A stretch of 28,041 nt of DNA, from contig JAFTBT010000143.1 in the NCBI GenBank assembly GCA_017455085.1, positions 1 through 28,041 of the forward strand, written 5' to 3'. Both the position numbers and the translations under genes were made by a program. This DNA is from Synergistaceae bacterium. Its GTDB lineage: Bacteria; Synergistota; Synergistia; Synergistales; Aminobacteriaceae. Below, in pieces: positions 1-7,271 of this stretch (its first letter is position 1; the number at the start of each line of letters is the position of its first letter). The notes beneath the pieces were generated by a model. The model was not told where the DNA came from. It saw only the letters and a program-made list of their open reading frames with translations, and ran no database searches.

Positions 1-47
1 ATTCGCACATCCATCACGTATTCACAGAAAATTATCACCGCTTGAAT

Positions 48-53
48 TATAAT
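48..53 (+). promoter_or_regulatory. -10 element of the purC promoter
   Basis: A perfect TATAAT lies 32 nt before the purC ATG, and an AAGGA ribosome binding site follows at 71-75. No convincing -35 hexamer sits 16-18 nt upstream; TTCACA at 21-26 would need a 21-nt spacer. Similar TATAAT boxes lie about 33-46 nt before several other first genes in this window, which supports a real promoter. Confidence 0.5.
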
Positions 54-85
54 ATCCACATTTTCACACGAAAGGATACATCTTC

Positions 86-802
86 ATGAACATCACAAAA
101 CTCAACCAGCTTTACGAAGGCAAAGCCAAAAAAGTCTACGCAACTTCTGACCCTGCATACTACATTGTCGAATACAAAGACGACGCTACTGCATTCAACG
201 GCCTCAAAAAAGGCACCATCTCCGGAAAAGGTGTCATCAACAACAAGATGAGCAATATCATGTTCCGGATGCTCGAAGGCAAAGGCATAAAAACCCATTT
301 CGTTGAGGAACTCTCCGACAGAGAAACTCTCGTGCGCGCCGTCAAAATCGTCCCCCTCGAAATCATCATCCGCAACGTCGCAGCAGGCTCTTTCTCAAAA
401 CGTTACGGAGTCGAAGAAGGCCGACAGCTCAAGTCTCCGACTCTGGAGTTCTCCCTCAAGGATGACGCTCTCAACGATCCACTCATCAACGACTCTCACA
501 TTATCGCGTTAGGTGTCGCAACTGAAGAGGAATTAGCCCAAATCCGCGCACTTGCTTACGGCGTGAACGATGCTCTCAAGGAATTTTTTGCGGGTATCGG
601 CGTGAAGCTCATAGACTTCAAAATCGAGGCTGGCAGACTCCCAGACAGCACGATAATTCTTGCTGATGAGATCTCTCCGGACACATGCAGATTCTGGGAC
701 GCAAAGACTAACGAGAAACTCGACAAGGACAGATTCCGCAGAGACTTGGGCAGAGTCGAAGAGGCCTATCAGGAAATCTTTTCACGTATCGCCAGCCGTT
801 AA
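86..802 (+). CDS. purC: Phosphoribosylaminoimidazole-succinocarboxamide synthase (SAICAR synthetase)
   Basis: This cytoplasmic enzyme of de novo purine synthesis joins aspartate to CAIR using ATP, giving SAICAR. The 238-residue length is normal for the single-domain bacterial form. The ATP-binding N-terminal motif YEGKAKKVY is at residues 10-18, the family signature around [12 protein letters not shown] at 91-102, and the second signature [12 protein letters not shown] at 194-205. The ATG is chosen because it gives the canonical N-terminus and has an AAGGA site 10 nt upstream. The stop codon is 3 nt before purF, so the two are almost certainly co-transcribed. The gene is noticeably C-rich on the coding strand, unlike the G-rich end of purF. 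The identification is secure. Confidence 0.97.
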   Translation: MNITKLNQLYEGKAKKVYATSDPAYYIVEYKDDATAFNGLKKGTISGKGVINNKMSNIMFRMLEGKGIKTHFVEELSDRETLVRAVKIVPLEIIIRNVAAGSFSKRYGVEEGRQLKSPTLEFSLKDDALNDPLINDSHIIALGVATEEELAQIRALAYGVNDALKEFFAGIGVKLIDFKIEAGRLPDSTIILADEISPDTCRFWDAKTNEKLDKDRFRRDLGRVEEAYQEIFSRIASR

Positions 803-805
803 GCT

Positions 806-2209
806 ATGTCTGACGAAATTCACGAGGAATGCGGAGTGATTGGGATTTACCGCAACGATGAGGGGAAAAATGCTGCTCCCCTCGTCTACTATGGACTATA
901 CGCACTGCAGCACAGAGGTCAAGAATCCGCCGGAATAGCGAGCAATCTTCACGGGTCTATGCAGCTCAAAAAAAGTCTTGGCCTTGTCGGAGAAGTATTC
1001 AGGACGGAAAAACTCGATGACCTTCACGGAAATATAGCTATCGGACACGTCAGGTACTCCACCGCCGGAGATCAGAGCATAAGGAGCGCGCAGCCATTGG
1101 CCGGAATATCCAGACTCGGAGAGATTGCACTAGCTCACAACGGAAATCTTGTGAATGCTGATTCTTTACGGGAGATGCTCACTGACGAGGGTGTAATCTT
1201 CCACACGACTACTGACTCTGAATCCATCCTGAACCTGATTTGCCAGCACGGTACTCGCGGAATCGAGGCAGGCATCAAAAACGCTATGAGCCTCATCAAG
1301 GGCGCGTATGTGTTAGTGATCACGATCGGCGATAAATTAATCGGAGTCAGAGACCCTTACGGCTTGCACCCGCTGTGTATCGGGAAGCTCAAGAACGAGG
1401 AAGGCTATGTGCTTGCTTCAGAGACGTGTGCGCTTGGGGCACTGGACGCGGAATTTGTGAGGGACGTATTGCCCGGAGAGATAGTGATTGTTGACCGTGA
1501 AGGCCTGCACTCCATAGAACCCTCCAGATGGTGCAGGAAAAACCTGTGCGTGTTTGAACTGGTGTATTTTGCGCGGCCGGACAGCATAGTTGACGGAGTG
1601 AGTGTGTATGATTTCCGTAGACGTTGCGGGATGAAGTTAGCACAGCAGAGAAAGATTGACGCTGATGTAGTTATGGCTGTGCCTGATTCTGGGATTCCTG
1701 CTGCGATAGGCTATGCGGAAGCGTCTGGGATCCCGTACGGTGAAGGCCTCATCAAGAACAAGTACATGGGTCGGACGTTCATACTGCCTGATCAGGAGCA
1801 GAGGGACGCGGCTGTGCGCATAAAGCTCGCTACGATTAAGCACAACATCGAGGGCAAAAGGTTAGTCCTGATTGATGACTCTATAGTGCGCGGGACAACG
1901 TTAAGGCGAATCGTGAAGCTGTTGCGTGATGAGGGCGCAAAGGAGATACATGTGTGTGCTGCCTCTCCGGAGGTGAAGTACTCATGCTATTTCGGGATAG
2001 ACACACCGCACAGGGAGAAGCTGATAGCTGTGCAGAAGTCCCCTGAAGAAATTTGCGAGTATATCGGAGCGGATTCAGTAACGTATTTGAGTGAGGAGAG
2101 CCTTCGGGAAGTCTGCGGAGGAGATGTGTACTGCAAGGCGTGTTTTGACGGCAATTACCCGATGGAAGTCCCGATTAATGGAGGTGAGTATCATGATAAT
2201 AGAGCTTAG
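806..2209 (+). CDS. purF: Amidophosphoribosyltransferase (first enzyme of purine synthesis)
   Basis: PurF moves the glutamine amide nitrogen onto PRPP to make phosphoribosylamine, the committed step of purine synthesis. At 467 residues it matches the Bacillus-type iron-sulfur form. An eight-residue propeptide precedes Cys-9 (EECGV), the expected N-terminal nucleophile of the glutaminase domain. The PRPP-binding loop LIDDSIVRGTT is at 355-365. Cys-248, Cys-394, Cys-443 and Cys-446 have nearly the spacing of the four [4Fe-4S] ligands known in the B. subtilis enzyme, which suggests an oxygen-sensitive cluster. The end of the gene overlaps the start of the antitoxin gene by 17 nt. Identification is secure; the cluster is inferred from cysteine spacing. 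Confidence 0.97.
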   Translation: MSDEIHEECGVIGIYRNDEGKNAAPLVYYGLYALQHRGQESAGIASNLHGSMQLKKSLGLVGEVFRTEKLDDLHGNIAIGHVRYSTAGDQSIRSAQPLAGISRLGEIALAHNGNLVNADSLREMLTDEGVIFHTTTDSESILNLICQHGTRGIEAGIKNAMSLIKGAYVLVITIGDKLIGVRDPYGLHPLCIGKLKNEEGYVLASETCALGALDAEFVRDVLPGEIVIVDREGLHSIEPSRWCRKNLCVFELVYFARPDSIVDGVSVYDFRRRCGMKLAQQRKIDADVVMAVPDSGIPAAIGYAEASGIPYGEGLIKNKYMGRTFILPDQEQRDAAVRIKLATIKHNIEGKRLVLIDDSIVRGTTLRRIVKLLRDEGAKEIHVCAASPEVKYSCYFGIDTPHREKLIAVQKSPEEICEYIGADSVTYLSEESLREVCGGDVYCKACFDGNYPMEVPINGGEYHDNRA

Positions 2210-2408
2210 TCCGGAGCTTGAGGCAAGAGTCAGAGAATGGGGGCGTGAGTTTGGCAGGCCTGGCGAAGATTTGGCGGTGGAGCTGCTGCAAGAATACTTT
2301 GACGACAGCGACACAGGAGCGAGAATTTCTGAGGCGGTGAGAGCCGGAGAGTCTGAAGTGTATTCGTGGGACAGGGTGAAATCAGAGCTGCATGAAATGG
2401 CGTATTGA
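2193..2408 (+). CDS. Antitoxin of a type II toxin-antitoxin pair (RelB/ParD-like)
   Basis: A 71-residue acidic protein beginning MIIELSPELEARVREW, which looks like a short N-terminal DNA-binding strand-helix followed by an acidic, probably toxin-wrapping tail. Such antitoxins bind and neutralise the partner toxin and usually repress their own promoter. The ATG is preferred over upstream starts because a strong GGAGGTGA lies just before it at 2180-2187. The start lies inside purF (17-nt overlap) and the end overlaps the toxin gene by 17 nt, so translation is probably coupled from purF through both genes. Assignment to RelB, ParD or CopG type is uncertain; the role follows mainly from its size, its charge and the RelE-like neighbour. 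Confidence 0.75.
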   Translation: MIIELSPELEARVREWGREFGRPGEDLAVELLQEYFDDSDTGARISEAVRAGESEVYSWDRVKSELHEMAY

Positions 2409-2655
2409 GTTCGAGAAAAGTGCGCGTGATACTCTTGCGAAACTTGATAAGCCCATACGTCAGCAGATAGAGAAATACCTTGATAACCTGTTGACTCTTG
2501 ATGACCCTAGAATGCGCGGAAAAGGTCTCACTGGTGATAAAGCCGGACAATGGCGTTACAGGGCTGGAGATTACCGCATCATATGTGAGATACGTGATAA
2601 TGTACTTGTTATTCTGGTACTTAGCATAGGACACAGAAGCAAAGTGTATAAGTAA
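2392..2655 (+). CDS. RelE/ParE-family toxin
   Basis: An 87-residue basic protein of the RelE/ParE fold. The features seen are the N-terminal strand KWRIEFEKSARDTLAKLD, the central basic motif WRYRAGDYRIICEI at about residues 54-67, and the C-terminal GHRSKVYK. This arrangement matches ribosome-dependent mRNA interferases of the RelE type, which cut mRNA in the ribosomal A site when the antitoxin is degraded. ParE-type gyrase poisons have a similar fold, but the YRxGDYRIICEI and GHR...VY pattern favours RelE. The gene is complete and overlaps the antitoxin gene by 17 nt. A mild inverted repeat follows (around 2677-2696) but has no T-run, so I call no terminator. Confidence 0.88.
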   Translation: MKWRIEFEKSARDTLAKLDKPIRQQIEKYLDNLLTLDDPRMRGKGLTGDKAGQWRYRAGDYRIICEIRDNVLVILVLSIGHRSKVYK

Positions 2656-2734
2656 CTCATGCCCGCATTTCGTGAAACATGTTAGAATAAGTTTGCATGT
2701 TCATACATTTTCATGAAGTAAGGGGTTGTGAGAA

Positions 2735-3136
2735 ATTAGAGTCCAGAAATTTTTGCTGGCCTTGAGTTTTCTGCAAGGGCTGGTCTTAACGCTGACTCCG
2801 TTCGTGTTTTTCCCAGTGTGCCAGAATTTGACTCCAGACGGCTCAAGAATGCATTGCTTTCACAGCGGAATATTCATCACCATCACAGGTATACTCATCC
2901 TGATATGCATAGCCTCGTCATTTCTCGGCAGGCTTCAGAATCTCTCACTCATAGCTGCGTCAATAATGGCCTTCATGTGCTGGGTAATCCCGAATGAATT
3001 TCTTGGCCTGTGCGGAAATCCTCAACACCCCTGCCGAGCCGACACTATGCCTCACGTGGGAGTCTTCGCTGCCGTGATTATCGTGCTTGCTGTCGTGTGC
3101 ATGACCTTCAACTTCATCAACGGAAAGGGCAAATAG
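2735..3136 (+). CDS. DUF4418 family integral membrane protein, probable ATT start
   Basis: A small membrane protein of 133 residues from the proposed start. It shows the DUF4418 pattern: a first membrane helix, PVCQ, a MHCFHSG motif after it, three more hydrophobic segments, then LCGNPQHPC before the last helix. The conserved cysteines and histidines sit in short loops between helices; the function of the family is unknown. The first conventional start in frame is TTG at 2753, which has no Shine-Dalgarno nearby and cuts into the first helix. ATT at 2735 has AAGGGG (2720-2725) exactly 9 nt upstream and gives a natural N-terminus, MRVQKFLLALSF. An in-frame TGA at 2729-2731 bars any earlier start. 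The stop is 2 nt before the permease ATG, so the gene belongs to that operon. Confidence 0.75.
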   Translation: MRVQKFLLALSFLQGLVLTLTPFVFFPVCQNLTPDGSRMHCFHSGIFITITGILILICIASSFLGRLQNLSLIAASIMAFMCWVIPNEFLGLCGNPQHPCRADTMPHVGVFAAVIIVLAVVCMTFNFINGKGK

Positions 3137-3138
3137 TC

Positions 3139-4350
3139 ATGCATAATCTTTCCACATGGGGCTTCGCGAAAAAGAACCTCAGCAGACACCCTTACAGAAC
3201 TTTCTTCCTGATACTCGCAATAATGTTGTTGTCGTTTTTCCTGTTCACCGGATCGATATTGTCCCTGAGTCTCTCACGAGGTGCTGCCAGCATGTCCGAC
3301 AGGCTCGGTGCTGACGTTATGGTCGTCCCCGAAGGCTATGACCCTCATGTTGACAGCATACTACTCTCCGGAAAACCCTCGACGTTCTATTTACCTGACA
3401 CAGCCCTTCAGGAAATTTCGGCTATGCGTGAAGACATAGGCATAGAGCAAATCTCTCCGCAGACGTTTTTGGCCACACTCAGAGCCTCATGCTGTGCGTA
3501 TCCTGTCCAGCTTGTGGGAATAGATTACGACAGTGATTTTATCGTAGGCGCGTGGATGAGGGACAAGATTCACCATGTGCTGCGTGACGGAGAAATCATC
3601 GTAGGATATCACGTTGCAGGGTGGCCGGGAGACACGATCAAGTTCTTCGGGAAGAGCCTTACTGTTGCTGCGAGGCTTGAGCAAACCGGAATGGGCTTTG
3701 ACGCGATGATCTTCATGAATCGTGCGACGATATCCGAGCTTTCACGTGAGGCAGAAAGAATCTCAGGGCGTATTATGCGCAACGATGGCAGTTTGACTTC
3801 GGTGATTATGCTGAAGCTGAAAAGTGGCTATGACTCAGTAGCTGCCGCAGCAGAGATCAACAGGAGGCTCAACAGCAAAGGGATATACGCGCTCTTCAGC
3901 AAGAAGTTTGTGAACGATATAGGCTCAAGTTTGCGGACGGTGTCATTGATCATCAGGGGCAGTGTGATATTTCTGTGGGTGATGTCAGTGGTGATAGTTG
4001 GGCTGATATTTGCGTTGACGTTGATGGAGCGCAGGAGTGAGTTCGGGATTTTGCGCTCAATAGGTGCGAGCCGGAGGAAACTGGCTGCGTTGAGTCTGGC
4101 GGAGGTATTGATGATCAGCGTGTACGGTGCGGCGTTGGGTGTGGTGTTGGGGAATGCTGCTGTAGCTGCGGGGAGTCCGTTTGTGGCGGAGGCGTTGGGG
4201 CTGCCGTTTTTGCTGCCGAGCTTGAGCGTGATACTTGGCCTGACGGTGAGTGCGGTGGTGTTGGCGGTGATGACGGGGGTATTTTCTGCGGGGGTCTCAG
4301 TACTCCGAGTGAGCAGAATGGACATACACACAATCATTAAGGGTGCGTAG
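3139..4350 (+). CDS. ABC transporter permease, FtsX/MacB type
   Basis: A 403-residue inner-membrane protein with the MacB/LolC/FtsX layout: one membrane helix at about 21-43, a large extracytoplasmic domain (45-265), then three helices at about 271-296, 322-345 and 360-383. The cytoplasmic loop after the second helix carries ERRSEFGILRSIGASRRKL (297-315), the typical ATPase-contact segment of this family. Such permeases use mechanotransmission to extract or move lipids, lipoproteins, peptides or metals rather than acting as simple channels. The ATG at 3139 is chosen because AAAGGG lies 9 nt upstream and it follows the DUF4418 stop by 2 nt. The coding strand changes from C-rich at the start to very G-rich at the end. 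The partner ATPase is at 4542. The substrate is unknown. Confidence 0.88.
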   Translation: MHNLSTWGFAKKNLSRHPYRTFFLILAIMLLSFFLFTGSILSLSLSRGAASMSDRLGADVMVVPEGYDPHVDSILLSGKPSTFYLPDTALQEISAMREDIGIEQISPQTFLATLRASCCAYPVQLVGIDYDSDFIVGAWMRDKIHHVLRDGEIIVGYHVAGWPGDTIKFFGKSLTVAARLEQTGMGFDAMIFMNRATISELSREAERISGRIMRNDGSLTSVIMLKLKSGYDSVAAAAEINRRLNSKGIYALFSKKFVNDIGSSLRTVSLIIRGSVIFLWVMSVVIVGLIFALTLMERRSEFGILRSIGASRRKLAALSLAEVLMISVYGAALGVVLGNAAVAAGSPFVAEALGLPFLLPSLSVILGLTVSAVVLAVMTGVFSAGVSVLRVSRMDIHTIIKGA

Positions 4351-4530
4351 TCATGAACATATGCTGTTGCAATGCAGGCCATATTCTCACACACAAACAC
4401 CCTCACGCATTCAGTATCACATGCCGTTGCAGTGCAGGCAATACCCTCAAACATATACACCTTCACGCAGTCACGAACATACACCGTTGCAGTCAGAGCC
4501 ACGTTCTCAATCACACATACACCCGCAAAG
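4351..4530 (+). repeat. Three-copy 60-bp imperfect tandem repeat
   Basis: Three units of exactly 60 bp (4351-4410, 4411-4470, 4471-4530) share blocks such as TCAnnAnCA, CCGTTGCAGT/GCAGG, CTCAnACA and ACACCnnCACGCA. The period is a multiple of three, so all reading frames are kept through the array. It fills the whole gap between the permease and ATPase genes. Confidence 0.9.
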
Positions 4531-4538
4531 GAGCATAG
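4353..4538 (+). CDS. Small Cys/His-rich repeat protein (candidate)
   Basis: A 61-residue reading frame made of three imperfect 20-residue repeats, containing 6 Cys and 10 His. Repeat 1 holds CCC (4-6) and HKHPH (14-18), repeat 2 CRC (24-26) and HIHLH (34-38), repeat 3 HRC (44-46), H50 and H54. I recognise no family and see no signal peptide or membrane segment. It fits exactly between the permease and ATPase genes: the permease stop and this ATG form TAGTCATG, the same junction as DUF4418/permease, and this stop precedes the ATPase ATG by 3 nt. AAGGG (4339-4343) lies 9 nt upstream of the ATG. Caution: the other two forward frames are also open here because the DNA is C/A-rich, so coding status rests on start, stop and spacing. 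Metal binding is only a guess from composition. Confidence 0.48.
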   Translation: MNICCCNAGHILTHKHPHAFSITCRCSAGNTLKHIHLHAVTNIHRCSQSHVLNHTYTRKGA

Positions 4539-4541
4539 TAC

Positions 4542-5228
4542 ATGTACACACTGTTAGAGTTCGTTAACCTCACCAAAGAATACCAGCGTGGAAATATCAC
4601 GTTCAAAGCCGTTAACAATGTCAATCTGCAAATCTCCTCACACGACTTCATCAACATCATCGGACGCTCCGGCAGCGGAAAATCCACCCTCCTCAACCTC
4701 GCCGCAGGTATGCTCTCACCATTATCCGGCAGCATCTTCCTCGACGGCCAAGACCTCACACACAAACCCGACTCCGCTCTCTCCCTCATCCGCAACAACA
4801 CTATCGGCTTCATCCCGCAAGGAGCTTCCGCACTCCCAAACTTGACCGTAATGGAAAACATCTTGCTGCCCTTCTACCTGTACCCTCACGGCGGAGACGG
4901 AGAAGGCCACGCATACATCCTCATGGAGTTTCTGGGGATTCAGCACCTCGCAGACTCATACCCTGCTGAACTTTCCGGAGGCGAACTCAGACGCGCAATA
5001 ATCGCCCGCGCAATGATCAATTACCCCAAAATCATCATCGCTGACGAGCCAACGAGCGACCTCGACATAAATTCTGCTCATGAAGTCATGCAGATATTCT
5101 CACGCATAAACTCCGAAGGCACTGCGATTTTGTTGGTATCTCACGACCTCGATAACCTCAGATTCGGCAAACGAGTCTTTACCATGAGTGATGGTGTCCT
5201 GTCGGAAGGCAATAATCTTTCCGTGTAG
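4542..5228 (+). CDS. ABC transporter ATP-binding protein, LolD/MacB type
   Basis: A 228-residue cytoplasmic ATPase that should energise the permease encoded at 3139. All motifs are intact: Walker A GRSGSGKST (41-49), Q-loop Gln-93, signature LSGGE (144-148), Walker B and D-loop ADEPTSDLD (167-175) and switch His-201. The ATG has AAAGGAG (4527-4533) 8 nt upstream. The coding strand is strongly C-rich at the start, an abrupt change from the G-rich end of the permease gene, which may mean an extra promoter within the 60-bp repeats. The last codons lie in the first unit of a 40-bp tandem repeat that continues beyond the stop. The substrate is unknown. The ATPase assignment is secure. Confidence 0.93.
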   Translation: MYTLLEFVNLTKEYQRGNITFKAVNNVNLQISSHDFINIIGRSGSGKSTLLNLAAGMLSPLSGSIFLDGQDLTHKPDSALSLIRNNTIGFIPQGASALPNLTVMENILLPFYLYPHGGDGEGHAYILMEFLGIQHLADSYPAELSGGELRRAIIARAMINYPKIIIADEPTSDLDINSAHEVMQIFSRINSEGTAILLVSHDLDNLRFGKRVFTMSDGVLSEGNNLSV

Positions 5229-5290
5229 TGATGGTGTTTGCAGGTGAGGGGTAATCTTTCCCGTGTAGTGATGGTGTTTGCAGCTAAAGC
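5181..5290 (+). repeat. 40-bp tandem repeat spanning the end of the ATPase gene
   Basis: Three units begin at 5181, 5221 and 5261. The second and third are nearly identical over about 30 nt (CCGTGTAGTGATGGTGTTTG then CAG, preceded by TAATCTTTC). The first, more divergent, lies inside the coding region (GAGTGATGGTGT). The stop codon falls in the second unit. A 40-bp period does not preserve reading frame, so the extra copies are non-coding. Confidence 0.8.
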
Positions 5291-5343
5291 ACAATATTTT
5301 GCTGAGTAATATCCGTGTTCGTGATACAATATTGCATAATTTC

Positions 5344-5427
5344 GCGGGGGTGGCGGAATGGCAGACGCGCCAGACTTAGGATCTGGTATCGCAAGATGTA
5401 GGGGTTCAAGTCCCCTCCTCCGCACCA
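5344..5427 (+). tRNA. tRNA-Leu, anticodon UAG
   Basis: A complete tRNA with encoded CCA. The acceptor strands GCGGGGG (5344-5350) and CCTCCGC (5417-5423) pair with one G-U. The anticodon stem CCAGA/TCTGG encloses loop CTTAGGA, giving anticodon TAG, which reads CUN leucine codons. The extended variable arm and the T-arm GGGGTTCAAGTCCCC are present. A possible -10 TACAAT is at 5325-5330, just before the gene. It sits alone between the ABC operon and rmlA. Confidence 0.97.
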
Positions 5428-5485
5428 AATACACACACTTTTTCCCACAAAATATATTCATACACAGAGAGGACACACATAAAAC

Positions 5486-6376
5486 ATGAAGGGTATAGTT
5501 CTTGCAGGAGGCAGCGGGACTCGTCTTTACCCTCTGACTCTGGTTACGTCAAAACAGTTACTCCCCGTCTACGATAAACCCATGATTTACTACCCAGTTT
5601 CGATTCTCATGCGCGCAAAAATTCAGGACATACTCATAATTTCCACTCCTGAAGACTTGCCCAGATTCGAAAAGCTCTTAGGCTCCGGCTCACAGTTCGG
5701 CGTGAATTTCTCCTATGCTGAGCAGCCATCACCTGACGGACTCGCACAAGCATTCATCATCGGCAGGGAGTTTATAGGCAATGACTCTGTAGCAATGATT
5801 CTCGGAGACAACATTTTTTCAGGACATGGACTCGTCAAGAAACTTCACGAAGCCACACAAAACGCTGAATCCGGAAAAGGCGCAACCATCTTCGGCTACT
5901 ACGTTGATGACCCGGAAAGATTCGGCATAGTCGAGTTCGACTCACACGCTCATGCTGTCTCAATCGAGGAGAAACCCGAACACCCCAAGAGCAACTACTG
6001 CGTCACGGGCCTGTATTTCTACGACAACAGAGTCATCAAGTTTGCTGAAGGCCTCAAGCCCTCAAAGCGCGGCGAACTCGAAATCACTGACCTCAACCGC
6101 ATATACCTCGAACTTGGAGAACTCAACGTTGAACTTTTAGGGCAGGGATTCTCTTGGCTGGACACTGGCACTCACGAGAGCCTCGCAGACGCTACGAACT
6201 TCGTCAGGACTCTGGAGACACACCAGCACAGAAAAATAGCTTGCCTTGAGGAAATCGCTTACCTCAACGGCTGGATCTCGCGTGATGATGTCATGGCCAC
6301 AGCACAAAGACTCAGCAAGAACCAGTACGGGCAGTATTTGCTTGACGTTTTAGGAGGAAAGTATATCGATGCGTAA
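5486..6376 (+). CDS. rmlA: Glucose-1-phosphate thymidylyltransferase
   Basis: RmlA makes dTDP-glucose from glucose-1-phosphate and dTTP, the first step of dTDP-L-rhamnose synthesis. The 296-residue length is typical. The nucleotide-binding loop GGSGTRLYP is at residues 8-16, followed by [17 protein letters not shown] (21-37), and the metal-binding LGDN is near residue 105. It opens an rmlA-rmlD-rmlC-rmlB operon, with its end overlapping rmlD by 8 nt. The product feeds the O-antigen or other surface polysaccharides, and the enzyme is usually feedback-inhibited by dTDP-rhamnose. The coding strand is C-rich at the start. Confidence 0.96.
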   Translation: MKGIVLAGGSGTRLYPLTLVTSKQLLPVYDKPMIYYPVSILMRAKIQDILIISTPEDLPRFEKLLGSGSQFGVNFSYAEQPSPDGLAQAFIIGREFIGNDSVAMILGDNIFSGHGLVKKLHEATQNAESGKGATIFGYYVDDPERFGIVEFDSHAHAVSIEEKPEHPKSNYCVTGLYFYDNRVIKFAEGLKPSKRGELEITDLNRIYLELGELNVELLGQGFSWLDTGTHESLADATNFVRTLETHQHRKIACLEEIAYLNGWISRDDVMATAQRLSKNQYGQYLLDVLGGKYIDA

Positions 6377-7271
6377 AGTATTCATCACTGGCGCAAACGG
6401 TCAATTAGGCCGAGACCTGATGCATGAGTTCACAACACGAGGCATTCAGTGCATTGCGTCAGACATTCAGGAAAAGTATTCAGGCAGTGAACAGTGCGAG
6501 TATATTCCGCTGGACATCACGAGCTTTGACGCAGTAAGGCAGGCTCTCACGAAAGCAGCACCCGAAAGAGTCATACACTGTGCAGCGTGGACAGCAGTAG
6601 ATGCCGCTGAAGACGACACTAATCGCCCCAAAGTCTACGCCGTCAACGTTACAGGCACGGAGAACATCGCGAAGGCTTGTGCGGAGATTCATGCAGTCAT
6701 GACGTACATCAGTACCGACTACATTTTTGACGGCACAGGGACTCGCGCGTGGCAGCCTGACGACTCGAACTATGCGCCCTTGAACTATTACGGCCTCACG
6801 AAACTTCAGGGAGAACTCGCCGTGAAGAAGTATTTACGGGATTTCTTCATCGTCCGGATTGCTTGGGTGTTCGGAGCTAACGGCACTAACTTTGTGAGAA
6901 CTATGCTCAAGCTCTCGGAGAATCACGACACTTTGCGCGTGGTGAATGACCAGATAGGCACTCCGACATACACTCCGGATCTATCGCGGCTGCTTGCGGA
7001 TATGAACATGACCGACAAATTCGGGATATATCATGCCACTAACGAAGGGGGCTTCATAAGCTGGTACGATTTCGCGTGCGAGATATTTTCTCAGACAGGA
7101 GTGAACGTGAAAGTTATTCCAGTGACTACAGCGGAGTATGGTCTCTCGAAAGCAAAACGGCCCTATAATTCCAGACTCGACAAGAGCAAATTACTCACAG
7201 CAGGTTTTTCGCCACTGCCTGACTGGAGGAACGCACTAAGGAGGTATCTTGCACACAATGGCACAAATTAG
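6369..7271 (+). CDS. rmlD: dTDP-4-dehydrorhamnose reductase
   Basis: RmlD catalyses the last step, NAD(P)H reduction of dTDP-4-keto-rhamnose to dTDP-L-rhamnose. The 300-residue protein has the Rossmann motif GANGQLGRD (8-16), STDYIFDG (115-122) and the catalytic YGLTK (Tyr-141, Lys-145) of the short-chain dehydrogenase type. The start overlaps rmlA by 8 nt, and a GGAGG at 6354-6358 within rmlA serves as its ribosome binding site. The end overlaps the start of rmlC. The gene order places RmlD second although it acts last, which is common in these operons. Confidence 0.95.
   Translation: MRKVFITGANGQLGRDLMHEFTTRGIQCIASDIQEKYSGSEQCEYIPLDITSFDAVRQALTKAAPERVIHCAAWTAVDAAEDDTNRPKVYAVNVTGTENIAKACAEIHAVMTYISTDYIFDGTGTRAWQPDDSNYAPLNYYGLTKLQGELAVKKYLRDFFIVRIAWVFGANGTNFVRTMLKLSENHDTLRVVNDQIGTPTYTPDLSRLLADMNMTDKFGIYHATNEGGFISWYDFACEIFSQTGVNVKVIPVTTAEYGLSKAKRPYNSRLDKSKLLTAGFSPLPDWRNALRRYLAHNGTN

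Noticed and set aside
2677..2696. AACATG/CATGTT inverted repeat after the toxin gene as a terminator
   Set aside because: Stem of only 6 bp, AT-rich, with no T-run directly after it.
2729..2731. In-frame TGA before the DUF4418 gene as a second selenocysteine codon
   Set aside because: No conserved sequence precedes it in frame and the Shine-Dalgarno lies right before it, so it is simply an upstream stop.
3828..4514. A 228-residue antisense reading frame crossing the permease end and the 60-bp repeats
   Set aside because: It is open because the permease end is G-rich and the repeat lacks stops on this strand. It is antisense to a well-supported permease and shows no domain or ribosome binding site.
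4343..4567. Alternative forward frame through the 60-bp repeats (74 residues)
   Set aside because: It starts inside the permease gene and ends inside the ATPase gene, with no fitting ribosome binding site. The frame at 4353 fits the gene junctions far better.
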